Positions 50,326 through 62,330 of a stretch of 64,000 nucleotides of DNA are shown one piece after another (position 1 is the first letter of the stretch; the number at the start of each line of letters is the position of its first letter). The notes under the pieces are model-generated. The model was not told the origin of the DNA, searched no databases, and saw only the letters and a list, made by a program, of their open reading frames with translations. This stretch comes from Jaapia argillacea MUCL 33604. Lineage: Eukaryota; Basidiomycota; Agaricomycetes; Jaapiales; Jaapiaceae. The translations under genes and the position numbers were made by a program. The DNA lies in contig KL197720.1 in the NCBI GenBank assembly GCA_000697665.1, positions 479,083-543,082 of the forward strand, in the 5' to 3' direction.

Positions 50326-50498
50326 TTTGTTGTAGACGCGTACGGGGACTTGTGTCGATTTTGAAGGGATATTGTCACGTCGGTCACGATGTGACGTACG
50401 GCATAGCATCCAAACACGGCATGTCGACAATCCTCTGCTCCGCCCTGCCCTTTACCCCACCCACCTCTGTTTTACTGCTCAGCTCACGATAAAATCCA
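50326..50498. promoter_or_regulatory. Compact bidirectional promoter of CCT5 and PP2A genes
   Basis: Only 173 bp separate the two start codons, so both core promoters and 5' leaders must share it. No clear TATA box was seen. Confidence 0.5.
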
Positions 50499-51838
<1,340 letters not shown>

Positions 51839-51894
51839 TTCTCTCGGACCATTCACCCTGCACGACTCCCTCGTTCCCTTCCGTCCATTATATA

Positions 51895-52430
51895 CACTGT
51901 TGATCGTACATAAACATTCGTGTAGCCAAATTTCATATCTGATACCTCCTCGACACCTATGCAACCCAGTCGGTTATAGCTCGCGTTGGTTATATCGCCA
52001 CCAAAAGACATGGACAGGAGTTCGTCCTCAAACGGTACGCCACACATCTGGGTAAATCCCAGGGACCAAGCCTCGGTCGTCCACCCTCGAGATAGCGTCG
52101 TTCAGCGCGGTGATCATGTTGGGAAGGACCAGGGGGTCGGGGAGCAGCTGGACCTCGTCTGTCACCAGGGGCATCGGCTTGGAAATATAAGAGATCCGTC
52201 TTCTCCGGGTGGGTCTTTGGGGATCGCAGGAGCTTCATCACCAAAGGAAAGGTTCACAAAGCGAAAACAGAATCTTACCAAAAGGAAAGGAAAGTCGGCC
52301 ACAGCGTTTCCCTTCTGGTCTGGGATGGCTCCAATAACAGTAAAAAACTTTCCTGTCGGATCGTAGGCTGCAAGGAAAAACTGGAGAATCTTGATCATGA
52401 CCACTAGGACATCCACAAGCGAAAATCTCC
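51895..52430 (-). pseudogene. Truncated third copy of the nucleotidyltransferase gene
   Basis: About 530 bp closely match 53120-53658 of the neighbouring copy at the DNA level, intron included. They encode only the last part of the protein (FSLVDVLVVMIKILQFFLAA, YDPTGKFFTVIGA, ALNDAISRVDDRGLVPGIYP). The match stops abruptly at the shared word ccacaagcgaaaa, inside an exon. The catalytic half is missing, so it cannot be an active enzyme. The high identity points to a recent partial tandem duplication. Confidence 0.75.
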
Positions 52431-53252
52431 AATGTCCTGTAGAGCTGACGGCCTGAAAATTCACTCAGACAGGTGAGCATTTATCAATTTCAGAAGCCAG
52501 AACGAACGCGATCAGAAATTGTAGTCAAGTGGCTGACGCGTCCTGGAACTCGCTGCTCCACCTCAGAGCAGTTCCTCTTCTTTTTCTTAACACTGATTCC
52601 TCTCATCCTCAACACCGCAAGCCAATAATATCTTAATGGCCCGTCTCCAAGCTAACCCAAAATCAATTCAGTGCTCCGATTTCGCCTTCGACGTCTAAGC
52701 TGGCTCCCGAGCCCATTTTGTCCACGAGAATACGACAGAAAAGCAGGTCATAGGTCACCTCCAAGGCATTTGGTGACCTGGGAATGATGCGGAAAAGCTG
52801 TTGTGGCAAGCACAGCCGTGGCGTGAAAGAACGCTTGTCGAAGGAGACAGAATATGGCCAACTGGAGGCACACGAACTCAAGAGAGACAACGCCGTAAGG
52901 AAGAGGCTAAGAAGAACAAAGCAGCCCGATGGTGACGCGCCTGGAGAAGCTTGCTCACTGCACGTAAAGGCTTGAGAAGGACCATCATGTCTGGATGTGG
53001 CACTTCACGAACTCAGGCGTCGGCTATGCCCTTTAGCATCCCACCCCTATCGGTGACGATTCAGACGCGATCGTTCTGTAGGCAAACTCGAAGGGAGAGA
53101 ATATTGGGTTTCGACTACCTCGATCATACATAAAACATTCATATAGCCAAATTGATATTTGATACCTCCTTGAACCCGAATTAAGCTAATCATTCCGAAA
53201 CTTGCGCTTGCTACAATATCGTCAAAGACTGCGCGGGCGGCTGCCCTCAAAC
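52431..53252. other. Spacer between nucleotidyltransferase copies
   Basis: This contains the 3' flank of the intact copy; its part at 53120-53250 is also duplicated in the truncated copy. The remainder has short open frames on both strands without recognisable motifs. Confidence 0.4.
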
Positions 53253-54451
53253 CTAGGGATTCCAGATATTGGTGTACATCCCGGGGACCAACTTGAAGCC
53301 CCCCACATTCGCCGCCGAAAGAGCGTCGTTCAGCCCTTTGATCATGTTGGGAAGAGCCAGAGAGTCGAGAAGGAGTTTGACCTCGTCTCTATTACCAGAT
53401 ATGGCATTGGCTTGGAAATATAAGATATCCATCTTCTCTGGGTGAGTCTTCGGGGGCAAAGAAGATTCATCAGCGACGGACTGGGTAACAAAGCGAATAA
53501 AAAATGTACCAAAAGGAAAGGAAAGTCGGAAACCGTGTTTCCCTTCCCGTCTGGGTTGGCTCCTATAACAGTGAAAAACTTTCCCGTCGGATCGTAGGCT
53601 GCGAGCAAAAACTGGAGAATCTTGACCATGACCACCAGGACATCCACAAGCGAAAAGGGTAACGATGTAGATTTCGGGACGTAAAGGGGGTCGGTCGGCT
53701 CCAGAAGATGAAGCTCGTTTAGAGCCGACAAGAGGTGATGGCTCTTGATTGTCACGTCGTTAAGGGTTCCTTTCCACCATTTCAGCGCCAGCAGCGCCGT
53801 ACGATCAACAGGACCCAGCACATTGTCTCCATACCAACGCCCGGCGGTAGGCAGGAACTCGGTGCTCTGGTAGCGACGAGCACCAGCTGGACCATCTTTA
53901 TCCACCCCAACGATACGTTGGAGCCCTCCACGCACCCCTTCGGGCCCACCTGCCACCTTCATCTTCACTTTAACGAAAAGATCTATCTCCAAAGGAGGTG
54001 CGATCCCAAAGGCTTCCGTAGTGATGGCGGGGATGCTGCGAGTGAGTTCGCCAATAGACTTCTTGTTGAGGGTCCACCAGCCATCAGGAATGGCCACATT
54101 TTCACCAGCGAGAGTGTTCAACGACGTCCAGACAGCAACCAGGACGCTGTGTAGGCCGTCTGTGGTGAAGATAATGTTCTCTCCGAATGCATCCGTACCC
54201 AGCACCTCCTTGATTGTGTGTGTGGTCTGTGCCAGTGAGTCCACGATAGGGTAATCTTCCGGGAAAATAAGGTCGAGGTCGAGGTCAACATGACCACTGA
54301 TAGCCGTCCGAGTGGAGAATGAACCCCGAGGTACAACGATGACGGGATCGACTCCTACATTGTTCAACCGTGCGTTGACGAGATTGGTGATACCTCCCAG
54401 GACCTTCTCGAGAGGAGCGTAATCAACCTCTTGGAAGCTGAGGCCCGCCAT
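53253..54451 (-). CDS. OAS/cGAS-like nucleotidyltransferase, downstream copy
   Basis: Exons 54451-53510 and 53447-53253 give 378 residues from the ATG. Coding similarity to the upstream copy extends 35 codons above this ATG, back to an AG acceptor at 54557, which suggests the ATG is internal to a larger fused gene. Visible motifs are VIVVPRGSFSTRTAISGHVD then LDLDLIFPEDY (helix-turn plus first two acidic residues of the catalytic triad), and PPLEIDLFVKVKMKV (third acidic strand). A helical lobe reads VDRTALLALKWWKGTL and IKSHHLLSALNELHLLE. It ends LVPGMYTNIWNP. The pattern G-S-x(n)-D-x-D followed by a later Asp fits the DNA polymerase beta-like fold of the OAS/cGAS/CD-NTase superfamily. The product is unknown. 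Confidence 0.7.
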
Positions 54452-54559
54452 GAAGTCTACGATGTTGCAACCAAATAGAAGTTTCTGGGCATCGACCCAT
54501 TCTATCTTTTGAGCGGGGAATTTCCCTATCGCAACGGATGGTGGTGGTGGAGGAGCCTG

Positions 54560-55976
54560 TCAAATGTCGGCATGAGGATGGGGAGAGAAAATCCTAAAAG
54601 GAAGTGTACGAACGAGTAGCTCTTTAGGAGACACGGACGGGGGGAATTGTACCAGTTTGCTAATGCGAGCGATGAAATTGGGAATGACATTGGCGGTGAT
54701 AACGTCCTTGTAGGAGGCTTCGTTGAGGACTGCCTGGACGTAGAGGGTATCCATCGTTTGATATGCGAACTAAGAGGGACGGGATGTCAATTAAGGACTC
54801 CAGAGCCTGATATGGGAGATATCCTCACCTTTGGGAAAGGGTAGTCCGTACTACTTCCTTTGGTGATCCAGAAGCGAGCAGGTGGATTATATGCCCGATT
54901 CAAAAATAGCAATACTCGGAGCATAACATCGAGGACGCGACTGATGGACCACGGTTTCGAAGGATGGCGAGTGAGATAAAGAGGATCTCGTGGATCGAGG
55001 TCGTATAATGCATTCAAGGCAATAAGCAGATGGTGACTCTTGATCGTGCTCTCGCCGCCCAAATGAAGGCTGTTCTTCCACCACTTGAGGGTCAGCAGTG
55101 CCGTGCGATCAACGAGTGTCAACAGTCGGTCAGCTGAAGTCAAGACACCTTCAAAAGGGATGAATGTCGTTGTTTGGAAGCGGCGTGCACCCCCGACCCC
55201 GTCCTTGTCGACGCCTATTATAATCTCCTCTCCACGAATCTGGTAATAATTAGATATCGCACATAACAGTGCGAGATGACATAACGTACTTGCGTCTTTA
55301 CTTTGATGAACAAATCAATGGGAATGGCTGGGATATCCAGTTGTGCTGGGCCCACACCAACGACCGTGGAAACGTTCTGGGCAGAAATGCTCCGCGTCCA
55401 TTTATCGGGAGTTTTCCCGTCAGCCACACTCCACCAATGAGAGGTTGGAGGTGGGGGCACAAGCACTCGATCGGCGTTCAGTGTATCGTCGTTGAGTATG
55501 TCCCAAACGGCCTGTAAAACCTTCTTCAATGCATCCCTCTCGAACAGTATCGACCCATCAAGGTCCTCCCCCAAAGCTTGCTTGATTGTCTGCGTGTTAT
55601 GGGGATCCCCATGCCTGAAGATCTGATAGTCATCGTCGAAGATGAGATCGACGTCGAGGTCGACGTGCTTTCTGAGAGCGGTTCTAGTACCGAACGAGCC
55701 ACGGGCGGCAACGACTACCTTCTTCACCCATTGGGTGCCACTCGGGTCGACTTGACGGAGGTCGGTCCTGGCATGGACGAGGGAGGTAAGGGTGCGCAAT
55801 ATATACTCGGAGGGACGATAGTCAGCTTCTTGTCCGGTCACCCCAGCCATAAAGCTGACAGGCTTCGGAACCTTTGCCTCGAGATACCCGAACGATTGTT
55901 CAAAAGTCGCGTCGGGATTCGGGATGATGGAGACAGGAAGGGGCCACTCGGTGCCTGAGACAATTCCAACTGACAT
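54560..55976 (-). CDS. OAS/cGAS-like nucleotidyltransferase, upstream copy
   Basis: Exons 55976-55290, 55239-54829 and 54769-54560 give 435 residues. The N-terminus MSVGIVSGTEWPLPVSIIPN precedes the catalytic strand pair VVVAARGSFGTRTALRKHVD then LDVDLIFDDDY, followed by PAIPIDLFIKVKTQ with the third acidic residue. The helical lobe has IIIGVDKDGVGGARRFQTTT, LVDRTALLTLKWWKNSL and STIKSHHLLIALNALYDLD, each matching the downstream copy. A TATA-like box (minus strand TATAAAA at 56037-56043) lies about 60 bp above the ATG. The final exon can also be spliced at 54614 (GTTCGT) to the acceptor at 54557, joining the downstream copy in frame as a two-domain protein of about 831 residues. Confidence 0.72.
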
Positions 55977-56036
55977 CTTGTGAATGCTGCAGCTGTGGCG
56001 GGGGATACAGACGAGGTAGAGAGGGTATTGTTCATG

Positions 56037-56043
56037 GTTTTAT
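56037..56043 (-). promoter_or_regulatory. TATA-like box of the nucleotidyltransferase gene
   Basis: The minus strand reads TATAAAA about 60 bp upstream of the ATG at 55976. This favours that ATG over the one at 56035, which would lie before the transcription start. Confidence 0.45.
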
Positions 56044-56047
56044 ATGA

Positions 56048-57238
56048 AACTTGGCTTGGGTGTATGGGTCGACCGTGACAACCGCGGGATCAGAGCATCC
56101 AACCCGGTCCACAACTTGAATCAAAGAGGCCAAAGCGGCCATAGAAAGCACCTGACCAGGGACTCGCATCGCCCCCAGGGGTATTCCGAAACCCCAGTTC
56201 TGCTCTAACTCTAAGTAAGAATGATGCATAGACGATAGATATGAGAAGGCACCGAGTCTAACGTTCGGTGCACAAATATCGCCGAGAACGATGAAGGATG
56301 GTGCGCTGAAAACCTCCTACGAACTTACCCAGGAACGGAACGCAAGGACCTTGGACCAATGCTAGGTGTATCGGAGATGTACACGGCGTTTAGGTTCCTG
56401 TTCACTGAAACGTGCTGCCAGTGGGTGATGGAGGCGTGAGACAAAACACTATAAGTATAAAGAGGAGTGTGGTAATCTGCGTCTCGGACAGGTTTGTATG
56501 TCAACGGAGAGTATACGGTCAGTGATACTAATCAAATATCAGATCGATACCTATCGGTGGGACACAGGTTCCCTCCAGATGGAGCTTGTCCATCGATGAC
56601 AGGGATGTTACCCACTGGCAGAATACATATTCGCACCTCATTTATGTTGCCGAAGCCATCCTCGAACTGTATGTCAGGGCCAAGGACCAGTTGTCATGGT
56701 TTATATGCAAGTGTATTCTTTCACCCAACAGTCTTCAGTGGGGTCTGCTCGTTCTCGCCGACAAGCCGGGCCGACACACCTCTCGGGACCTCGAGGTTGT
56801 CGTACTCATTCGAAAATCGTCACTTCGACTTGGGAGTTCGTCCTGTAGCCCACTATCTCCGACGACAAAGGGACGTTGCGATGCTTATCACCTGGCTGTG
56901 AGTGTGGCGGATGCACGTGCATCATCACCAAGATTTCGTCGATCCTCCCAAACCTTCGGGAGCAGTGGCCCTTTTATGCTTAGTGCCAGAGTCAGGAGAG
57001 ACGCACTACATAGTTGAGGGACTCGAGTGTAGAATCCCTACGAAAGCCCACGTTACAGCAAGTTACAAATCGATAGTCAGGTCGACAAAAGATCGACACA
57101 CAGCAAATATTGATGCCCGACCGTTAGCGGTGTCGTCGGAGTCCTCTGCGGGTGAAGCGACCTCAGAATTGATTGGTGGAGCTTGCGACACCGGATTATC
57201 CAGGCAGCCGCGAAAAGTTTAGCTTAGTCAGCTGAGCG
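56048..57238. other. Intergenic between nucleotidyltransferase array and Helitron
   Basis: About 1.2 kb has no supported gene. Open frames at 56494-57017 (+) are long but lack family motifs or splice support. A 65-residue minus-strand frame at 56032-56229 lies just above the nucleotidyltransferase promoter and is not supported as a gene. Confidence 0.35.
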
Positions 57239-57256
57239 AATTTGCTTGTATTTGGT

Positions 57257-57340
57257 CGCGAGAACCCCGTGAGAAAAACATAGCCCATGAGAACCCCGTG
57301 TGAAGAACATACCCCAAGCATGTCGTGAGAAAACACAACC
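57257..57340 (+). repeat. Short tandem repeat of a 29-bp unit
   Basis: Two near-identical units, gagaaccccgtgagaaaaac plus atagcccat and gagaaccccgtgtgaagaac plus atacccca, are followed by a weaker third (gtcgtgagaaaacacaac). They mark the left border of the Helitron region. Confidence 0.65.
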
Positions 57341-58854
57341 TACTTGCAGCATCTGTGGGTCCGTTGTATTTGGCCGTATGTGTTTGCCTTTTCGGGTCAC
57401 TTGGTCTGTTTCCTCCGAAATTCAAAGCCTCTGGTGTGCATCTCTCATCTCAGTCACTATCCTGGCTTGCTATATACCAGAATTCATCAAAAAATTCGCT
57501 TTTCAAGTCCATTCTGCTATATTCACTATGGATCTTGCCACACAACAACTCAAGAGGGCAAAACTGGATTGAAGAAATGCAACAGCTAGGGCTAAGCATG
57601 CTAGCTAATCTGGAGCTCAAATCACTGATTCTCTTCACTCTTTTGGAGCTTCTCAGAGTCTTATGGATGGTGCTCCAAGGCTACAAAGTACTACAGAAGT
57701 TGGGAAGGTCGATCGGCCTGCTAGAGGCAGAGCTGTCTCATCAGTTGGTAAGTGATTTACTTGACTACATATCCTACCCTACCATAATAACCTGGGATTA
57801 GGGTTCTCTCCCCAGCAAATACAGAGTGGTGAAGGTGAGTAGAAAACCAGTTTTTAAAGCTAAATCTTATTTGATTTAATTTAGCAATGAATATATCATC
57901 TGATCAAAGGCAAGTGAGCAGTGATATGTCACAGAGAGTATAAGAGAACATGGAAATTGGTTTGTATTGTTGTATTAAGTTCAACCATCACTTCTGATCT
58001 TGATTAGATCCTCCTCAAACACCTGTCCAACCTCAACAATCACAGTCTTGCTCAATAATAACACCAAGTACATCACAGACAAGGAAGTGGTGATATAATC
58101 GTCAAAGAACTAACACAAATCTTCAGGAATTGAGGATATCTGCTGGGAGTCCAACTAGGCCCCATGTACATGAGCCTTCATTAGATAGATCTCCATCTGA
58201 GTCTAATGATGAGGCACAGGTCAGACACTTATTTCATGATGAAATTGAAGCTGCAGGAAATAATTTTGATGATCCATTTTGTCATCAGTCCATAGGCTGA
58301 CTGATGATAACCCTGCCTCAAATGATATCTATGGCCCTCCTGAAGAAGAATTAGAGGAGGCTTTGCATTCTCAAATCAATAGACTATTTAATGATAGAAC
58401 ACATCAGGGCTATCCCTCTCAGGAGAATAGAGATCATCAGGATCTACCTTCTCCCCAGTATAGTGAACCTTTTCAACAACAGGATTTACCTTCTCCATCT
58501 GAGCATAGACAATCTCAAAGCCCACCAATACCTCCTCCTGCAAGAATAGTAAGGGGGGCTCGTTATCAATTACCTAGAGCACGGAATATGACTACCATAT
58601 GAGAAGATGATGCACATCCTGGACACTGAAAATGTTTTAAAGGTAAACATTGGGTTCCTTTAGCTCTGTTTCAGAGGGAAAATGCCAGTTGCACTTCCTA
58701 CCTCATAATCCAGCATCAGAGAAGACAAGCTGCTGCTGCTACAGTACCAGATATACATTCTGAAGGCCAAAATGAAGGGCCTACCAATGAGAGTCAAGAA
58801 CACCTGAATATAAATGATGCTGCTAATGGAGCACAAGGCCAGCTAGCAGCAGCT

Positions 58855-59097
58855 GTGATTGATCCTTTGCAAATGCCTGCAATCACAGAGTTACAAAAAC
58901 AGTGGTTGGCTTCCTTTCGTGAAGAGGTAATGAAGATTGAGATGGAATTATGTGATGGCTGCAATGAAGAATGGTTTGATCTTGGGGTATCTGAGAAAAG
59001 AGGAAATCAATTGTGTAAAAATTGTCATTTGAAGTTTCAGGCCTCAAATAATATGGATTCTGGACCTGGATGTCCTGATCTTCCAAAGCTAACTTAG
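58855..59097 (+). pseudogene. Helitron-associated CxxC zinc motif fragment
   Basis: An open frame reads MIDPLQMPAITELQKQWLAS then EMELCDGCNEEWFDLGVSEK and NQLCKNCHLKFQ. This is the paired CxxC motif found before the Rep/helicase body in fungal Helitron proteins. It ends in a stop soon after. Confidence 0.65.
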
Positions 59098-59138
59098 ATG
59101 GAGGAGATTCTCATTTCTCCTCACAAAAGGTTACCTGT

Positions 59139-60164
59139 GTGAAAAGTGGTTTAGCTGAAGATGGAAAGCGAGCATATGAATGTTTCAATCAATCTATTGA
59201 ACTCCAGCATATCTTTAGACAAGCAGGAGTAGATGCAGCTGCAGAGGTATGTTGTTGGATTTTATTAAGACAAAGAACTTACTCAATTGAAGAAGAAGAC
59301 TACACATTACTTTCTGCTTGTTTTAGAGAAAACATCGAAAATGTCAGCCCAGAGGAAAGGGCTGAATTCAATTCAGCAATTAGGCTATATCCAACTAGTG
59401 CAACAGTTGATAATTACAATCTAACACAATTGGCTTTCTCAAACAAACCTGTTGTATGTTGTAAAGGTAGACATACTGGAGGGAAAAAGGCCAATACTGC
59501 TGTTGCTGAGGATGCAGATGGCCTTGAAAGAGAAGTGTTGCTGGCTGAAGAGGCTCAAGTGACGATCACACAAAATCTATGGACAGCAAATGGTGGGTTC
59601 TTCAAATCAGATTGAGATTATATACTAATGCTTACCTGCAGGTCTTGTCAATGGAACACATGGGGTAGTGAAGAGAATTATCTATGCCCCCAATTCCAAT
59701 CCAAAGACAGACCTACCTGCTGTTGTGTTTATTGAAGTTGATGGCTACTCAGGTCCTTCAAATGATGCATGGAAATCTGCAGGTGGCAAGCCCTGGATTC
59801 ATATTACACCAATTACTGTGCAATGGATTCTAGTACTGGTGACAAACTATCAAGAACACAGTTGCCACTTAGGCTTTCCTGGGCAATGACAATTCACAAG
59901 AACCAGGGATTGACTTTGAATAAAGTGGTGATTGAACTTAGAAGTACAGAGTTTGCATCAGGGCTATCATTTGTAGCTATATCAAGGGCCAAACAGCTGA
60001 GTGGAATTCTCTTTCAGTCAAGCTTTTCAATTAGTTGCCTTCAAAGAACATCAAAAAAAGAGGGGAGAAAGCATTTGGAGGAAGATGTGGAAAGCAGGAA
60101 GGAGCTAGGTTTTACTTTAAACTTGTTTGGAGTAGATATGACCATGTACAACTTTGCCAGCTAA
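59139..60164 (+). pseudogene. C-terminal part of a PIF1-like Helitron helicase
   Basis: Pieces read CKGRHTGGKKANTAVAEDAD, VTITQNLWTANG spliced (GTGGGT...CTGCAG, about 59592-59641) to GLVNGTHGVVKRIIYAP, then LPLRLSWAMTIHKNQGLTLN and FASGLSFVAISRAKQLSG. The last two are helicase motifs V/VI. The frame shifts once between the VDGYSGPSN region and the LPLRLSW region (near 59820-59850). Walker A and B are absent because the upstream part is deleted, so it is inactive. Confidence 0.75.
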
Positions 60165-60204
60165 ATAGTATTTACATTGCATAGATCACATGCTCCACCA
60201 AAAT

Positions 60205-60217
60205 GAGGGGCACCCTC
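60205..60217. repeat. Hairpin near presumed Helitron 3' end
   Basis: The sequence gaggggcaccctc forms a 5-bp stem with a 3-nt loop. Helitrons carry a short hairpin just inside the 3' end. Confidence 0.45.
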
Positions 60218-60230
60218 ATAAAATACATAG

Positions 60231-61208
60231 TTGAGAACTACTGCTTTCGGTTCGTTTTGCTCGCGGCTAACAGCGGAAAGTCAATTCTGTGCGTCTCTGT
60301 GGGTTTTGCAACCTGACTATCGATTTGTAATTTGCTGTAAGTGCATACTGGCTTGAATCCAACTCTCCTGGTCGTTCCCTTGATTTAAATTTGCCATTGG
60401 CCATTTGGTTCCGGTGGTACGAATCTATCCTAAACTTGAAGCTTGAAGAATTGTGATTGATTGTTAGAAGTTGAATATTTCCTCATGTGGATCTATGACG
60501 CCTCCCTCCTTGCAGAACGATAACGGGGGTAGATGTCCAGGTGATACTAGTATTCAAAACGACGTTCCGTACTTGTCGTACCTTTCCTGATTGGCCAGTC
60601 TACGATGTTTCTGGATTCTCTGTGAACGCGCGAGCCTCGTGTGGGTCTAAGGCGGTGAGTAATTCCGGTTCTGGTTACACTGCGGTGGTGGTAGGTAGGG
60701 TGAAGGTCATAAAGAATATCTCGGAAAGGGCGATACTTCCGGTGGTCATCGATCTGAGTTTGATCAGTCTGCAGTCTGCCCGTCTTTCGTTTAGTGAGAT
60801 GCTTGGCCAAGGATGAATCGGATGATTGGTGAACTTACAGAAACTCTGCCGTGATCTGGATGAAAGCTAGGCCGAGTTGTATACCTTCCTCGGGTGCAGA
60901 TGCTCCGCTGGACGGAGTGATAACATCGTCACTTTGTGGTGAGAAGAAGGGCAATGATGGTCTGGGTGCACGAGGTGGGAGGCTGGTTCACTGGGTTGGA
61001 TCTTTCACGGAGGCCCCGATGTGCCGAGCTGGATGACATTTACCTCTAACCTTCACCCCCTTGCACATGTTCGACCACCTGAGGCAATTGCGTGCGTACC
61101 AGGCCATATTTGCAACTGTTCTGCCACTTTCCGGTTGGTCGGCGGTCGTCTATAAAGATCATGGCAACCTCCCACTTTCTTGATCACCCTTGATCGCCAC
61201 ATAGCCAC
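60231..61208. other. Intergenic with a minus-strand coding-looking piece
   Basis: About 1 kb. On the minus strand near 60990-60845 a peptide FFSPQSDDVITPSSGASAPE then GIQLGLAFIQITAEFL is followed by a good donor (GTAAGT). No start exon or family was found, so I do not call a gene. Confidence 0.25.
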
Positions 61209-61840
61209 ATGACATCCAACGAGATGGCATTTTCTGCAGAAGTTTCAAGCCGAAGTCCATCGTTTCCTCGTCGAAGGCCAACCTTCAAGTCAAAGTTGGC
61301 CGATTTACCGCGCTGTGAGGCACCATGTCGGGTAAGTCTTTGCTTCAATCCAAGTCGTGTGCATTGACGAGGTGGCACTGACATCTACACCTTTAGAAAG
61401 TGATACTTGGTTATGATAGCCATTGCGAGGTTCACAGCCAGCGCGCAGAGATCCTCTTGTCAATCCCTCCCACCACCAGTAGCCGATCCCCATTTCCTTC
61501 GCCCAAAGCTAGCCCGACATCATCCCCTTCCTCAGCCTCATCCCAGACGTCACTCGCACCACCTGGCACGTATCCTACCTCGAGATACACTAGTCACACG
61601 AATTTACTCCTCACACCAACCTCCAGTCGTGATTCACTCCCAGAATCGTCGTTGAAACAACCACGCCCCGTCCGGTTGCAGGCGACGGCATTTCTCAAAT
61701 CATTCCCTTCCCAATCTCCGTTATGTTGTCCAGACCCTCGCCTCAATGCGCTCCCGTCGCCCAGTCTGGCGCCACCATCACCACTCGACCTATCGACCCA
61801 CCCATCTCCACAATTCGCCAGAATTGGCTGTCACGGTTGA
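61209..61840 (+). CDS. Low-complexity Ser/Pro-rich protein of unknown function
   Basis: Two exons (61209 to about 61329, and about 61396-61840) are joined by a GTAAGT...TTTAG intron and stay in frame. The first reads MTSNEMAFSAEVSSRSPSFP then RRRPTFKSKLADLPRCEAPC. The second begins KVILGYDSHCEVHSQRAEIL and becomes Ser/Pro-rich (SPFPSPKASPTSSPSSASSQ), ending FARIGCHG. No domain or signal is recognised. The protein is probably disordered. The gene call rests on the frame continuity and splice sites only. Confidence 0.5.
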
Positions 61841-62330
61841 CATAGCATGGTAATCGGGATGCCTAGGAGTGGCACGTTTGAGATGAAGCTTCGGCCTATC
61901 TAGTCTCATTCCAATTTCCGTGAATCTACCTTCTTTGCTTTTCGTATGTTGTCATCTGACCACCCATTTGTAACGCTCTGAACACCGCATTTTGATCTGT
62001 AGCTGACCTCTGCTGTGTATTGTCAATCTATGCGTTGTATAATCGTCTCCCCTGTTCATTAATGCTATCGAGGTCCTGATCCAGTCAAATCCAGTTGTTG
62101 AGATTTCTCCGCTCAAACGAAGGTACGTACTTCGCAGCAAAGAGGTAAACAAATCGACATTCATGTATCCTGCATCGAAAAACCGCTCCAGCCCAGTGAG
62201 TATAAATACAAGACATACATAAGGATAGGCATTTCGTCAGTGGCAGTGAATTTCAAGTCGCCATGTCAGTACGTGAAAATAGCGTCAGGGATGCCATGTG
62301 GGAGGCCCGAATAAAACTCCGGGGAAGGAA
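61841..62330. other. Convergent intergenic region
   Basis: This is the 3' flank of the Ser/Pro-rich gene (+) and of the DUF6534 gene (-). No gene was seen. Confidence 0.4.

Larger units (their letters stand above)
57240..60230 (+). mobile_element. Helitron, internally deleted derivative
   Basis: This is an AT-rich block contrasting with the flanks. It contains, in order, an N-terminal region resembling Helitron proteins (about 57530-57750, MDLATQQLKRAKLD then stops), a Ser/Pro-rich spacer, a CxxC zinc motif piece, and the C-terminal end of a PIF1-like helicase. The Rep nickase domain and most of the helicase, which belong between the zinc piece and the helicase tail, are absent. The element is therefore non-autonomous. 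A perfect 5-bp-stem hairpin (60205-60217) lies near the likely 3' end. The exact ends are not defined; I did not find an unambiguous TC start and CTRR end. Confidence 0.72.

Noticed and set aside
51853-52047. Minus-strand open frame next to the PP2A stop, as an extra gene
   Set aside because: It is the 3' flank of the truncated nucleotidyltransferase copy, matched by the same flank of the intact copy.
55838-56035. Alternative start ATG at 56035 for the nucleotidyltransferase gene
   Set aside because: It lies directly beside the TATA-like box, in another frame, and would precede the likely transcription start.
56494-57017. Overlapping open frames of 135 and 143 residues
   Set aside because: They overlap in different frames, have no recognisable domain, and no splice pattern favours either.
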